Assembly (NCBI RefSeq): GCF_001431485.1
Contig: NZ_LDJM01000042.1
Span: 1 to 53,571, forward strand
Direction: 5' to 3'
DNA length: 53,571 nt
Origin: Stenotrophomonas ginsengisoli
GTDB taxonomy: Bacteria; Pseudomonadota; Gammaproteobacteria; Xanthomonadales; Xanthomonadaceae
The translations under genes were made by a program, and so were the position numbers. How positions within the stretch are numbered: position 1 is the stretch's first letter; the number at the start of each line of letters is the position of its first letter. Under the pieces are notes generated by a model. It was given only the letters and a program-made list of their open reading frames with translations, searched no databases and had not been told where the DNA came from. Shown here one piece after another: positions 16,140-28,680 of the stretch.

Positions 16140-17354
16140 TCAGCGCACGTCCACCCAGACCAGGTGGTGGTCGCTGGCCTTGGTCGCCTCGACACCGGGC
16201 TGGTCGCTGGCCGGCCAGTGCACGCCATTGCCCAGCAGCTGGAAGCCGGCTGAAGGCAGCACGTAGTCCAGGCGCAGGCTGCCGGTGCGCGGGCCGAAGT
16301 CGCCGGTGGCCTGGGCCGGGTTGCCGTGACGCTGGATCCCGCGCTCGGCATAGGCCGCGCCCAGTTCGCTGGCACCGGCGCTGGTCGGGGTCGGCATGCG
16401 CAGCACGCGCGGGTGTTCGATCAATTCGATGATGCGGCTGTGGTTGCCGTTGCCGTCGGCCGGGTCATTGTTCAGATCGCCGACGATGACAAAGCGCGCA
16501 TCGCTGGCCAGGCCGCCACAACGGCCCTGGTCATCGCACAGCCAGTCGCTGTCGGCCTCGCCCTTGAGGTATTCGCTCCAGAGCTTGAGCTCATCGCCGT
16601 TGCGGGCGACGTTGCGCTTTTCCGGGCCGTCGAAGGCCGGCGGGGTGGGATGGCTGGCCAGTACGTGGATGCGCCCGTTGGGGGTGTCCACCGGCACATC
16701 CCAGTGCGACTTGGACGACAGGCGCAGTTGCTGCCAGACCGCATCGGGCCAGAACGGCTGGCCGTTTTCCGGGTCCAGCGGGCGGCTGGCGCCGGGCAGG
16801 GTGTGCCACTTGAGCAGCTGGAAGCTGCGCACCGCTGCGGTATCGATCGGGTGGCGCGAGAGCACCAGCATGCCGTACTGGCCCGGGTGCAGGCCGTAGC
16901 CCCAGGCATCGTTGCCATGGCTGCGGCCTTGTCCGCCGACCACGCCGTCATTGTCCAGGTCCAGACCGCTGGGCACGCCGGTGTTGACCGGGGCCAGGTA
17001 GCGGTAGGCGTAATGCAGCGGCTGCCCGCCACCGGGCTGGGCCACTTCCAGGTAGTTGCGCTGGAACAGGTCAGCGGCCTTGCCCTCAGCATCGAAGTCG
17101 AACTCGTTGATCAGCACGATGTCCGGCCGGGTGGTCTGCAGCACGGCGGCGATGCTGGCGGCCTGGTCGCTGCCGGCCTGCAGCTTGTCGATCAGGCCAC
17201 CGGCCTGGTTGGTGTACAGCGAGACGTTGTAGGTGGCCAGGCGCAACGGCGCGGCATCGGCATCGGCATCGGCCATGGTCGGTTCGGTGGGGGCGGTGTG
17301 GCTGCAGGCCGCGCACAGCACGGCGGCAACCAGGAGCAGGGGGCGCAGTTTCAT
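16140..17354 (-). CDS. Endonuclease/exonuclease/phosphatase-family lipoprotein
   Basis: A 404-residue exported lipoprotein. The N-terminus MKLRPLLLVAAVLCAAC ends in a lipobox with acylated C17. The mature part has an EEP fold: LRLATYNVSLY, VLINEFDFDAEG (metal-binding Glu), GQYGMLVLSRHPID, HVLASHPTPPAF, FVIVGDLNNDPADGNGN (catalytic Asp and Asn), RLDYVLPS and ATKASDHHLVWVDV (terminal Asp-His). All usual catalytic positions appear present. It could act on nucleic acid or phosphoesters outside the inner membrane, perhaps to scavenge phosphate; the substrate is unknown. It ends opposite purT and follows bpt by 12 bp. Confidence 0.88.
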   Translation of the reverse strand: MKLRPLLLVAAVLCAACSHTAPTEPTMADADADAAPLRLATYNVSLYTNQAGGLIDKLQAGSDQAASIAAVLQTTRPDIVLINEFDFDAEGKAADLFQRNYLEVAQPGGGQPLHYAYRYLAPVNTGVPSGLDLDNDGVVGGQGRSHGNDAWGYGLHPGQYGMLVLSRHPIDTAAVRSFQLLKWHTLPGASRPLDPENGQPFWPDAVWQQLRLSSKSHWDVPVDTPNGRIHVLASHPTPPAFDGPEKRNVARNGDELKLWSEYLKGEADSDWLCDDQGRCGGLASDARFVIVGDLNNDPADGNGNHSRIIELIEHPRVLRMPTPTSAGASELGAAYAERGIQRHGNPAQATGDFGPRTGSLRLDYVLPSAGFQLLGNGVHWPASDQPGVEATKASDHHLVWVDVR

Positions 17355-17366
17355 GGGCGCATTGTC

Positions 17367-18119
17367 TCACGCCGATTGTGGCGCTTGCCGGTCATCGGGC
17401 AGGGGGGTCCAGTGCTGGCCATCGTAGGCCTGCAGGGCGGAGAAGCCGCGCTTGTAGGCCATCTTGGCGTGGCCGGCGATCCAGTAACCCAGGTACAGGT
17501 GGGGCAGCTGCCGACTGCGTGCCCACTGCAGCTGCTGCAGGATGGCATACGTGCCCAGGGCGCGGGCCTGGCTGCGCGGGTCGTAATAGGTGTACACCGC
17601 CGACAGACCGGCCACGGTCACATCGGTCACCGCCACGGCCAGCAGGGCATCGTTGCCGGCGTGGTCCGGGCCACGGATTTCCATGAAGCGGGTCTGCGAC
17701 CAGTCGCCGAGCAGGAAGCGGTCGTAATCGGCCGCGGTGTGCTTGTCCATGCCGCCACCGGGGTGGCGGGCAGCCAGGTAACGCTGGTACAGGGCCAGCT
17801 GCTCGTCACTGCGCTGGGCGTAGATGATCTGCCAGCGCAGGTCGGCATTGCGCTTGAGGCAACGGCGCTGGCTGCGGTTGGGCACGAAGCGCTCGCAATC
17901 GATGCGTACCGGCACACAGGCCTGGCAATCCGGGCACTGCGGGCGGTAGAGCAGGTTGCCCGAGCGCCGGAAGCCCCAGCCCAGGCCATGCGGATAGAGT
18001 TTTTCCAGGCGCGGGTCATCGGGGTCGATGACCAGGTCCCGCGCGGTGCGCAGGGGCCAGTAGCCGCACGGGTGCGGCGTGCTCTGGAACAGTCGCAGTT
18101 CGATGGAGGAGGCGCTCAT
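17367..18119 (-). CDS. bpt: Aspartate/glutamate leucyltransferase Bpt
   Basis: Bpt (250 residues) attaches Leu from Leu-tRNA to proteins with N-terminal Asp or Glu, marking them for the N-degron ClpS/ClpAP pathway. Family features are the N-terminal [78 protein letters not shown] and [17 protein letters not shown]. Length is normal. The start was set at ATG 18119; an in-frame ATG four codons upstream is possible, and neither has a good SD. It sits between an EEP lipoprotein gene and a DUF2007-like gene on the same strand. Confidence 0.95.
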   Translation of the reverse strand: MSASSIELRLFQSTPHPCGYWPLRTARDLVIDPDDPRLEKLYPHGLGWGFRRSGNLLYRPQCPDCQACVPVRIDCERFVPNRSQRRCLKRNADLRWQIIYAQRSDEQLALYQRYLAARHPGGGMDKHTAADYDRFLLGDWSQTRFMEIRGPDHAGNDALLAVAVTDVTVAGLSAVYTYYDPRSQARALGTYAILQQLQWARSRQLPHLYLGYWIAGHAKMAYKRGFSALQAYDGQHWTPLPDDRQAPQSA

Positions 18120-18162
18120 CGACGCCAGCATAGCGCTGCTGGCGGTGTGCGGGGCTGGCCGT

Positions 18163-18681
18163 TCAGCCGGCCGGCACGATGCGCACGCGGAACTCGTCCT
18201 CGCCCACGCCCGGCTCGCGGGCCGGTTCGGCCGGTTGCTGGGTGGCCGGCGCCGCATTGCCTGCCGGGGCCGGCGCTGCGGGCGGCTGGCCGGGGCGCTG
18301 CAGGACGATGAACAAGGCCACTGCGGCAATCACGAACAGCAGGCCGATGCGGATGCGCCAGCCCCAGTTGGCCTGGCCGCGCGGTTTGATCTGCACGTTG
18401 GAAAAATCCAGCGCGGTGGCCTGGCCGGGGTCGCGCCGGGTGGTTTCCAGCAGGCCGGCCTGACGCAGCAGTTCGCGCGCGCGGACCTGGTCATCGGCGC
18501 GTACCACCCACACCGTGGGCAGGTTCTTGTTGTCCGGCTTGTCCAGATAGCTGAACTGGCCGCTGCGGCGGGTGCGGTAGGAGCGGCCGTTGGTGACGCG
18601 TACCTCGATGCCGGCATCGCGCAGGCGGGTGGCCACGGCTTCGGCGGTTTCCACCCGCTGGCTGGAGAAAATCTGGCGCAT
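18163..18681 (-). CDS. DUF2007-like protein with one membrane helix
   Basis: A 172-residue protein. Residues 1-75 ([40 protein letters not shown]) match the DUF2007/putative signal-transducing fold. A basic linker follows, then one membrane helix (about 106-125, [19 protein letters not shown]) and a Pro/Ala-rich periplasmic tail. Proteins of this type are common in xanthomonads and are sometimes called pathogenicity-related without proof. The ATG overlaps the tesB stop by one base (TGATG), so it is coupled to tesB. Function unknown. Confidence 0.75.
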   Translation of the reverse strand: MRQIFSSQRVETAEAVATRLRDAGIEVRVTNGRSYRTRRSGQFSYLDKPDNKNLPTVWVVRADDQVRARELLRQAGLLETTRRDPGQATALDFSNVQIKPRGQANWGWRIRIGLLFVIAAVALFIVLQRPGQPPAAPAPAGNAAPATQQPAEPAREPGVGEDEFRVRIVPAG

Positions 18682-19562
18682 CAGTGGGTGTCCTGGCCGG
18701 GTGCCACGCGAATCAGGCCTTCCTGGGCGGTGGAGGCGACCAGGCGGCCCTGGCGGTCGAAATACTGGCCGCGGGTCAGTCCGCGTGACTGCTGGGCGCT
18801 GGGGCTGTCCAGCGAGTACAGCAGCCAGTCATCGATGCGGAAATCGCGGTGGAACCACAGCGCGTGGTCCAGCGAGGCCATGTGCACACCGGGCTGGTTG
18901 TAGCTGATCTTGTGCGGGAAGGTGGCCGTGCCGAGCAGGTGGAAATCCGAGGCATAGGCCAGCAGGGCCTGGTGCAGGGCCGGGCTGGCATCGCCGAGCG
19001 GGCCGCGCAGGCGGACCCAGACCTGGTGGTAGGGCGGCAGCGCCTGCGGGTTGAACTCGTCGCGGGCCAGCACATGGCGGAATTCGAACGGGCCGTCGTG
19101 GGACAGCCAGCGCTGGAACTTGGCCGGCAGCCGGGCCAGCACGTGCTCGTCCAGCGGCGGGGCCGGGTCGATGGCTTCCGGCGGCGGTACCACCGGCATC
19201 GAGAACTGGTGCTCGGCACCGGTTTCCGGGGTCTGGAACGAGGCGGCGGCAAAGAAGATCACCTTGCCCTTCTGGATTGCCGAGACCCGGCGCACCGAGA
19301 AGCTGCCGCCATCGCGGGTACGGTCCACGTCGTACACGATGGGGTGTTCGATATCGCCGGCGCGCAGGAAGTAGGCATGCAGCGAGTGCACCCGGCGGTC
19401 ATCGCCGACCGTGGCCTGGGCCGCGGCCAGGGCCTGGCCCAGGACCTGGCCACCGAACACGTAACGGGTGCCGATGTCCCGGCTCTGGCCGCGGAACAGG
19501 TCCACTTCCAGACGCTCCAGGGTGAGCAGGTCGATCAGTTCGGGAATAACGGTGGGGGACAT
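18681..19562 (-). CDS. tesB: Acyl-CoA thioesterase II (TesB)
   Basis: A double-hotdog thioesterase of 293 residues that hydrolyses medium- and long-chain acyl-CoA to free fatty acid and CoA. Family motifs are LFRGQSRDIGTRYVFGGQVL, HSLHAYFLRAGD, RDGGSFSVRRV, PHKISYNQPG, MASLDHALWFHR (catalytic Asp of the D-Q-T network) and VASTAQEGLIR (catalytic Gln and Thr). Length is normal. The ATG at 19562 starts the typical MSPTVIPELIDLL; an in-frame ATG at 19595 is possible. It lies downstream of the isomerase gene on the same strand and is coupled to the DUF2007-like gene, so a fatty-acid theme is likely. Confidence 0.95.
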   Translation of the reverse strand: MSPTVIPELIDLLTLERLEVDLFRGQSRDIGTRYVFGGQVLGQALAAAQATVGDDRRVHSLHAYFLRAGDIEHPIVYDVDRTRDGGSFSVRRVSAIQKGKVIFFAAASFQTPETGAEHQFSMPVVPPPEAIDPAPPLDEHVLARLPAKFQRWLSHDGPFEFRHVLARDEFNPQALPPYHQVWVRLRGPLGDASPALHQALLAYASDFHLLGTATFPHKISYNQPGVHMASLDHALWFHRDFRIDDWLLYSLDSPSAQQSRGLTRGQYFDRQGRLVASTAQEGLIRVAPGQDTH

Positions 19563-19611
19563 GTCGGCCAGGCCAGCTCGCTGATAGCTGGCCATTATAG
19601 CCGCCGTGGTC

Positions 19612-20391
19612 TCAGCCCTTGCCCAGGCGGGCCATCAGGGCAGTCAGCGCGGCTTGGGCATCGGCGCTGTACCAGGCATCGACGAAGCGGTCCAGCTGGA
19701 TGTGTTCGGCAGCCAGGGCCTCGTGCAGGTCGGCACGGGCAATGGCGCGGGTGCCCAGCATCGGCATGCGGGGCAGGGCCAGCAGCTGCTGCATCCAGGC
19801 GATGGCACGTGCCTGGACCTGTTCCAGCGGCAGCAGCTCGTCGACCATGCCCAGGGCATGGGCGCGCTCGGCACTGACCATCTCGCCGGCGGTGAGCATC
19901 TGCCCGGCACGGTGCACACCGACCAGACGGCGCAGCAGGCGCTGGATGCCTTCCGGCGCGACCAGACCAACGGCCACTTCGTTCAGACCGATCCGGTAGG
20001 GGCGGGCGGCATCACTGCTGGCAGCCATGATCCGGTAGTCCGCGGCCAGTGACAGCACGCAACCGCCGGCCGGGCAGTGGCCGCCGATGGCCATCACCAC
20101 CGGGATGCGGCTGTGGCCGATGGCCCGCACCGCACCGAAGAAGGCCTGCCAGCTTTCCATCAGGCGGCCGCGGTCATCGCCGTGGGCCATCAGGTGCGGC
20201 ACATCCATGCCGGCGGAGAAGATGCCGTCACCGCCGCTGATCACCAGGCCCTGCACGTCATCGGTATGGGCCTGTTCGATGGCGCTGATCAGGCCGCGGC
20301 ACAGCTCGGTATCCAGCGCATTGACCGGCGCATGGGCCAGCTGGATCTGGCGGATGGGGCCGTGGTTGTGCAGCGCAAGCTTGGCGGTCAT
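19612..20391 (-). CDS. Crotonase-family enoyl-CoA isomerase, ECI1-like
   Basis: A 259-residue crotonase-fold protein. The oxyanion-hole segments are IFSAGMDVPHL and GGHCPAGGCVLSLAADYRIM. The second catalytic Glu is present in RIGLNEVAVGLVAP, but the first hydratase Glu (GGGCE in crotonase) is Val here. That pattern and the PAGGC, DYRIMA and GLNE wording recall mitochondrial Delta3,Delta2-enoyl-CoA isomerase (ECI1) rather than a hydratase. The likely reaction is moving a cis/trans-3 double bond to trans-2 so unsaturated fatty acids can enter beta-oxidation. It precedes tesB on the same strand and is only 30 bp from the divergent copper chaperone gene. Confidence 0.85.
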   Translation of the reverse strand: MTAKLALHNHGPIRQIQLAHAPVNALDTELCRGLISAIEQAHTDDVQGLVISGGDGIFSAGMDVPHLMAHGDDRGRLMESWQAFFGAVRAIGHSRIPVVMAIGGHCPAGGCVLSLAADYRIMAASSDAARPYRIGLNEVAVGLVAPEGIQRLLRRLVGVHRAGQMLTAGEMVSAERAHALGMVDELLPLEQVQARAIAWMQQLLALPRMPMLGTRAIARADLHEALAAEHIQLDRFVDAWYSADAQAALTALMARLGKG

Positions 20392-20421
20392 GCTCGGGAT
20401 TCACTCGAAGGGATCTGGCCG

Positions 20422-20868
20422 ATGATAGTCAAAGTGCTGCTGGTTGCGACCACCCTGCTGCTGTTGGGCGGCCCTGCCCGGACCGAGCGCCTGCCCGCGC
20501 CTTGCCTGATGCTGGAACAGGGCTGGGTACGCGCGCCGGTGGCCGGTCGCGACATGACCGCCGCCTACGGCCAGCTGCACAACAACTGCCGGGTCGCCGT
20601 CGAGCTTCGTTTGGACAGGCTGTCCAGCCTGCAGGCGGACAAAGTGGCCTTGCATCGCACCGATGTTGTGGATGGGGTCAGTCGGATGCGGCAGGTCACC
20701 GAGTTGCAGTTGGCGCCAGATGAGCAGGTCACGCTCTCGCCCGGTGGCTTCCACCTGATGCTGCATGGGCTGAAGCCTGCTTTGACGGTCGGTAGCGAGG
20801 TTGCGATCCAGCTGGAAGACAGTTTGGGCAGGGTGTATGTGGCGTATCTGCCGGTACGCGCGCGCTGA
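20422..20868 (+). CDS. Periplasmic copper chaperone, PCu(A)C family
   Basis: A 148-residue exported protein with a signal peptide (IVKVLLVATTLLLLGG). It would bind Cu(I) in the periplasm and deliver it to the CuA or CuB site of terminal oxidases. The family signature H-x10-M-x21-H-x-M fits exactly: the His of ALHRTDVVDG, the Met of VSRMRQV, and HLM in LSPGGFHLMLHGL. MTAAYGQLHNNC is the usual N-terminal strand. The ATG at 20422 has AAGGGA upstream. It starts 30 bp from the divergent isomerase gene, so one promoter must lie inside a coding region. A bidirectional terminator follows. Confidence 0.9.
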   Translation: MIVKVLLVATTLLLLGGPARTERLPAPCLMLEQGWVRAPVAGRDMTAAYGQLHNNCRVAVELRLDRLSSLQADKVALHRTDVVDGVSRMRQVTELQLAPDEQVTLSPGGFHLMLHGLKPALTVGSEVAIQLEDSLGRVYVAYLPVRAR

Positions 20869-20883
20869 TATCGCCTTGTCAGT

Positions 20884-20918
20884 CACAAAAAACCCGGCGT
20901 CATGCCGGGTTTTTTGTG
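20884..20918. terminator. Bidirectional terminator between copper chaperone and thioesterase genes
   Basis: A perfect 15-bp inverted repeat (CACAAAAAACCCGGC / GCCGGGTTTTTTGTG) with a 5-nt loop. A run of six T on both strands makes it an intrinsic terminator in both directions. Confidence 0.93.
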
Positions 20919-20931
20919 GGATGCAAGGCGA

Positions 20932-21342
20932 TCAGACGCTGGCGTTGCGGATCGCCTCGGGCAGCGGGGCGCTCTTGCCGGTCTGGGTGTCCATCCAGAC
21001 CACCACCACGTTGCCGTCCGAATACAGCATGGCCGCGTCCTTCTCATCGACGATGCGGTGGGCAATGGTCACGCTGGAATTGCCCAGGCGCTCCACATAC
21101 AGCTCCACCACGATGTCGTTGGGCCACACGATCGGGGCGCGGTAGTTGACGTTGGTGTTGGCCACCACCGGGGCGATGCGGTCGCTCATCGACACGCCTT
21201 CCACGCTGAGCATCCAGCGCACGCGCGCCTCCTCGAGGAAGGAGATGTACTTGGCATTGTTGACATGGCCCATGGCGTCCATGTCGCGCCAGCGCACGGT
21301 GATCGGCACGCGGGCCAGCAGCTTGGGGGTGTTCTCGCTCAT
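20932..21342 (-). CDS. Hotdog-fold acyl-CoA thioesterase (YbgC/FadM-like)
   Basis: A 136-residue single-hotdog thioesterase. Family features are VPITVRWRDMDAMGHVNNAK (catalytic Asp in the WRDMD-x-MGHVNN box), FLEEARVRWML and APVVANTNVNYRAPIVWPND. It would hydrolyse acyl-CoA in the cytoplasm; chain-length preference is not readable. The start codon follows directly after the uvrA stop codon (TAA then ATG), so it is co-transcribed with uvrA, a pairing without an obvious functional reason. It ends at the shared terminator. Confidence 0.92.
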   Translation of the reverse strand: MSENTPKLLARVPITVRWRDMDAMGHVNNAKYISFLEEARVRWMLSVEGVSMSDRIAPVVANTNVNYRAPIVWPNDIVVELYVERLGNSSVTIAHRIVDEKDAAMLYSDGNVVVVWMDTQTGKSAPLPEAIRNASV

Positions 21343-24270
<2,928 letters not shown>

Positions 24271-24343
24271 GGGGGATTCCAGTTGCGCTGCCGGCGCAGG
24301 CCGGGCAGGTGGGGAGGGTGGCAGTCGACCAGCCTAGCGAGGC

Positions 24344-24376
24344 GCCGGGCCGGGGGCAATGTGCCGCCCGGCCGGC
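24344..24376. other. GC-rich near-perfect hairpin upstream of uvrA and rplU
   Basis: The arms GCCGGGCCGGG (24344-24354) and CCCGGCCGGC (24367-24376) pair almost fully. A central GGCA/TGCC pair closes the loop. The element lies between the divergent uvrA and rplU genes, 45 bp before the rplU -35. It could be a structural or REP-like element; no T-run follows. Confidence 0.5.
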
Positions 24377-24420
24377 GTTTGGCTGGCCCAATGCAGGTTG
24401 AACCGTGGCGGTTGCGCGGT

Positions 24421-24450
24421 TTGACTGGCCCGGCACCGGGGGACTACAAT
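24421..24450 (+). promoter_or_regulatory. Sigma70 promoter of rplU-rpmA
   Basis: -35 TTGACT (24421-24426), 18-bp spacer, -10 TACAAT (24445-24450). The start of transcription is expected near 24457, giving a leader of about 60 nt before rplU. Confidence 0.8.
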
Positions 24451-24459
24451 CCCGCTCCT

Positions 24460-24479
24460 GTCTATCCGTCTGGGTAGAC
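24460..24479 (+). promoter_or_regulatory. Hairpin in the rplU (L21) mRNA leader
   Basis: GTCTATCC and GGGTAGAC form an 8-bp stem (one G-U pair) with a 4-nt loop, right at the predicted 5' end of the rplU mRNA. It could stabilise the message or act in L21 autoregulation; this is inference. Confidence 0.45.
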
Positions 24480-24515
24480 GTTCGCGACCACAATAACTAC
24501 AGAGGAAGTCTGGTC

Positions 24516-24833
24516 ATGTACGCAGTTTTGGTAACTGGCGGTAAGCAGTACCGCGTTGCCCAGGGTGAAACCCTGCGCATTGAAAAGCTCGATGCCGAAG
24601 TCGGCACCGAAATCACTTTCGACAGCATCCTGATGCTGGGCGATGCCGACGGCATCAAGATCGGTGAGGCCGTCAAGGGCGCCACCGTGACCGCCAAGGT
24701 TGTGGAGCAGGGTCGTGCCGACAAGGTCCGCATCATCAAGTTCCGTCGCCGCAAGCACCACATGAAGCGTCAGGGTCACCGTCAGTACTACACCCAGATC
24801 GAAATCACCGGCGTTGCCGGTGGTAACAAGTAA
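24516..24833 (+). CDS. rplU: 50S ribosomal protein L21
   Basis: Ribosomal protein bL21 (105 residues) of the large subunit. [20 protein letters not shown], the [19 protein letters not shown] motif and the ITGV C-terminus are typical. The ATG at 24516 follows AGAGGAAGTCTGGTC, a good ribosome-binding site. It heads the conserved rplU-rpmA pair with obgE downstream, behind a strong promoter with a hairpin leader. Confidence 0.98.
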   Translation: MYAVLVTGGKQYRVAQGETLRIEKLDAEVGTEITFDSILMLGDADGIKIGEAVKGATVTAKVVEQGRADKVRIIKFRRRKHHMKRQGHRQYYTQIEITGVAGGNK

Positions 24834-24852
24834 GCTCTAAGGAGAAGCAGTC

Positions 24853-25113
24853 ATGGCACATAAAAAGGGCGTAGGCTCCTCGCGTAACGGTCGCGACTCC
24901 AACCCGAAGTACCTGGGCGTCAAGATCTTCGGCGGCCAGGCCATCGAAGCCGGCAACATCATCGTGCGTCAGCGCGGCACCCAGTTCCACCCGGGTGCAG
25001 GCGTCGGCCTGGGTCGTGACCACACCCTGTTCGCACTGGTCGATGGCAAGGTGGAATTCACCACCAAGGGCCCGAAGAAGCGTCGTACCGTCAGCGTGGT
25101 TGCTGCTGTCTGA
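24853..25113 (+). CDS. rpmA: 50S ribosomal protein L27
   Basis: Ribosomal protein bL27 (86 residues); its N-terminal tail reaches the peptidyl-transferase centre. [19 protein letters not shown] at the start, LGVKIFGGQ and [20 protein letters not shown] are conserved. There is no cleavable N-terminal extension of the Firmicutes type. AAGGAGAAGCAGTC precedes the ATG. It is 19 bp after rplU and followed by a terminator. Confidence 0.98.
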   Translation: MAHKKGVGSSRNGRDSNPKYLGVKIFGGQAIEAGNIIVRQRGTQFHPGAGVGLGRDHTLFALVDGKVEFTTKGPKKRRTVSVVAAV

Positions 25114-25126
25114 TCAGCGCACCTAG

Positions 25127-26365
<1,239 letters not shown>

Positions 26366-26393
26366 GGCGCACTGGTGTTTCGCCCGCTTGAAA

Positions 26394-26420
26394 GGCCCGG
26401 TCACTGACCGGGCTTTTTCA
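26394..26420 (+). terminator. Rho-independent terminator after obgE
   Basis: GCCCGGTCA (26395-26403) pairs with TGACCGGGC (26405-26413), followed by TTTTT. It lies 28 bp after the obgE stop. Confidence 0.85.
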
Positions 26421-26527
26421 TGTCGGCAAGAGCGGGGTGGCTGGCCTGGTGCGGCTGGCCGCCGTGCTGTGTGGATGCTGCTGTGTTGATGCAGCTCGCC
26501 CGCGGGTACGGGTCGATTACGGGCAAG

Positions 26528-26556
26528 AAAAAACCCGGCCGAGGCCGGGTTTTTAG
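26528..26556 (-). terminator. Rho-independent terminator of rpsT
   Basis: AAAAACCCGGC (26529-26539) and GCCGGGTTTTT (26544-26554) form an 11-bp stem. In the rpsT direction it ends in a T-run. It is 46 bp after the rpsT stop; the 100 bp between it and the obgE terminator hold nothing I can support. Confidence 0.9.
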
Positions 26557-26602
26557 GTATCAGGCGCTGCAGCACCTGATACGAGTGCCGTTCCGACTAG
26601 AC

Positions 26603-26872
26603 TCAGGCAGCTGCCAGAGCCTTGATGCGGGCGGTCAGGCGGCTCTTGTGACGAGCGGCCTTGTTCTTGTGGATCAGGCCACGTGCGCTCAGGCGATCCA
26701 GGATCGGCTGGGCAGCGGTAAAGGCAGCCTGGGCGCCTGCGGCGTCGTTGGCGTCCAGAGCCTTGATGACCTTCTTGACGGCAGTGCGCAGCATCGAACG
26801 CTGAGCAACGTTGCGCTCGTTGCGCACGATGGTCTGCTTGGCGCGCTTCTTGGCGGACTTGATATTGGCCAC
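26603..26872 (-). CDS. rpsT: 30S ribosomal protein S20
   Basis: Ribosomal protein bS20 (89 residues), an early-binding 16S rRNA protein. [20 protein letters not shown], a basic helical body and the [18 protein letters not shown] end are typical. The start is the GTG at 26872, with GGAA 9 bp upstream; the frame open upstream is promoter DNA. A non-ATG start matters because the UUG start of E. coli rpsT takes part in S20 autoregulation. It is divergent from murJ and has its own promoter and terminator. Confidence 0.97.
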   Translation of the reverse strand: MANIKSAKKRAKQTIVRNERNVAQRSMLRTAVKKVIKALDANDAAGAQAAFTAAQPILDRLSARGLIHKNKAARHKSRLTARIKALAAA

Positions 26873-26920
26873 GGTGGTGGTTTCCTGAAAAATCGGTGTA
26901 GTGGGAACAGCAAGCACGCT

Positions 26921-26949
26921 AGTATGATCACCTCCGAACTTTACGTCAA
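26921..26949 (-). promoter_or_regulatory. Sigma70 promoter of rpsT
   Basis: On the minus strand: -35 TTGACG (26949-26944), 17-bp spacer, -10 CATACT (26926-26921). This gives a leader of about 40 nt before the GTG start. Confidence 0.78.
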
Positions 26950-26972
26950 GTTGACTTGTCAAGGGGGCGCCA

Positions 26973-28601
26973 TTGAGCGCACGGCTGTTGCGCTCGACTG
27001 CGGTCTTCAGCGCCATGACTTTTCTCTCGCGCATCAGTGGCTTGCTGCGCGATCTGATCTACGCCCAGGTATTCGGCGCCAGCGCCGCGATGGATGCCTT
27101 CGTGGCCGTGTTCAGGATCCCGAATTTCCTGCGCCGGCTGTCGGCAGAAGGCTCCTTCTCGATGGCCTTCGTGCCGGTGCTGGCCCAGTACAAGGCCGAC
27201 GGCGACCACGCGGCGGTCAAGGCGCTGGTGGACCGGGTGGCCGGGGCCCTGATCGGCGCCCTGCTGGTCATTACGGCCGCGGCCATTGCGCTGGCGCCCT
27301 GGCTGATCAGTGTGGTTGCGCCGGGCTTCGTGCCGGGTAGCGAACAATGGCAGCTGGCCGTGGACATGCTGCGCATCACCTTCCCCTATGCGCTGTTCAT
27401 CTCGCTGGCGGCGATGGTTGGCGGCATCCTCAACAGCTACGGGCGCTTCGCGGTGCCGGCGCTGTCGCCGATCCTGCTCAATGTGTCGATGATCGTGGCC
27501 GCCCTGTGGGGCGCGCCGCTGGCCCAGCGCTTCGGGGTGGAGCCGGTGTTTGCCCTGGCCTGGGGCGTTTTTGCCGCCGGCATCGGCCAGCTGCTGTTCC
27601 AGTTGCCGTCGCTGTTCCGGCTGGGCCTGCTGCCGCTGCCGCGCTGGGACCTGGCCCATGCCGGGGTGCGCCGGATCGGCAAGCTGATGGTGCCGACCCT
27701 GTTCGGTGCTTCGGTGGCCCAGTTCAACCTGCTGTTCAACACCTTTGCCGCCTCGCTGCTGGTGGGCGGTTCGATGACCTGGCTGTACTACTCCGACCGC
27801 CTGCTGGAATTTCCGCTGGGCATGTTCGGGGTGGCGATCGGCACGGTGATCCTGCCGCACCTGTCCTCGCGGGTGGCTGCCAAGGACCCGGCCGGTTACT
27901 CGCGCGGGCTGGACTGGGGCCTGCGCCTGTGTCTGCTGATCGGCATTCCGGCCGGTATCGGCCTGGTGCTGTGCGCCGAAGCGCTGCTGTTCACCCTGTT
28001 CCAGTACGGCAACTTCAGCCCCACCGATGCGCGCATGAGTGCCTGGTCGCTGGTGGCCCAGGCGCTGGCGGTGCCGGCCTTCCTGCTGGTCAAGGTGCTG
28101 GCCCCGGCCTTCTTCTCGCGCCAGGACACGCGCACCCCGGTCAAGGCCGGGCTGGCGTCGGTGGCGATCAATGCCCTGGCCACCCTCGGCCTGGTGGCTG
28201 GCCTGCTGTGGCTCACGCCGGCCGGGCAGGCCGCCCTGGCCCAGGCCGGTGGCAGCATCACCGGCGCGCTGAAGCTGCTGCCGGGTGCGCACGCGCTGCT
28301 GGCCCTGGCCATTGCCATTGCCGGCTGGGCCAATGCCCTGCAGCTGGCCTGGTACCTGCGCCGGGCCGGGGTGTTCGCGCGCCAGCCGGGCTGGGCGAAG
28401 TTTGCCCTGCAGCTGGCCATGGCCAGTGTGGCGATGGTGGCGGTGCTGCTGTGGCTGCGAGGGTTGTGGCCGGATTTTGCGCTCTGGTCGTGGTCGCAGC
28501 GTGGCTGGCGCCTGGCCGCGATGGTGGCCGCCGGCGCGGCCAGCTATGGCGCCGTACTGTTGCTGTGCGGCTACCGGCCGCGCGAGCTGCGTGCCCGGTG
28601 A
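26973..28601 (+). CDS. murJ: Lipid II flippase MurJ
   Basis: MurJ (542 residues) moves lipid II across the inner membrane for peptidoglycan synthesis. It is a MOP-superfamily transporter with about 14 membrane helices. Conserved parts are [50 protein letters not shown] and [20 protein letters not shown]. The start is a TTG at 26973 with AAGGGGG upstream. Length is slightly above the E. coli protein. It heads the run murJ-ribF-ileS-lspA-ispH, a common gammaproteobacterial order. Confidence 0.96.
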   Translation: MSARLLRSTAVFSAMTFLSRISGLLRDLIYAQVFGASAAMDAFVAVFRIPNFLRRLSAEGSFSMAFVPVLAQYKADGDHAAVKALVDRVAGALIGALLVITAAAIALAPWLISVVAPGFVPGSEQWQLAVDMLRITFPYALFISLAAMVGGILNSYGRFAVPALSPILLNVSMIVAALWGAPLAQRFGVEPVFALAWGVFAAGIGQLLFQLPSLFRLGLLPLPRWDLAHAGVRRIGKLMVPTLFGASVAQFNLLFNTFAASLLVGGSMTWLYYSDRLLEFPLGMFGVAIGTVILPHLSSRVAAKDPAGYSRGLDWGLRLCLLIGIPAGIGLVLCAEALLFTLFQYGNFSPTDARMSAWSLVAQALAVPAFLLVKVLAPAFFSRQDTRTPVKAGLASVAINALATLGLVAGLLWLTPAGQAALAQAGGSITGALKLLPGAHALLALAIAIAGWANALQLAWYLRRAGVFARQPGWAKFALQLAMASVAMVAVLLWLRGLWPDFALWSWSQRGWRLAAMVAAGAASYGAVLLLCGYRPRELRAR

Positions 28602-28624
28602 GGCAGGAGCCAGCCGGGCCCGGC

Positions 28625-28630
28625 TATACT
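28625..28630 (+). promoter_or_regulatory. Possible -10 element upstream of ribF
   Basis: TATACT (28625-28630), preceded by GGC, lies 50 bp upstream of the ribF ATG. There is no convincing -35 at 17 bp. It may be a minor promoter inside the murJ-ispH cluster. Confidence 0.35.
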
Positions 28631-28680
28631 TTCCCATCCCCCGTTGCGTGCCCGGCGTCTGCCGGGTGTATCAGGTATCC

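Noticed and set aside
24277..24515. LexA-type SOS box for uvrA.
   Set aside because: No CTGT-N8-ACAG-like or other convincing dyad was seen; the main symmetry there is the GC hairpin.
26946..28637. A 563-codon open frame opposite murJ rich in Gln and Arg.
   Set aside because: Composition artefact of the MurJ coding strand.
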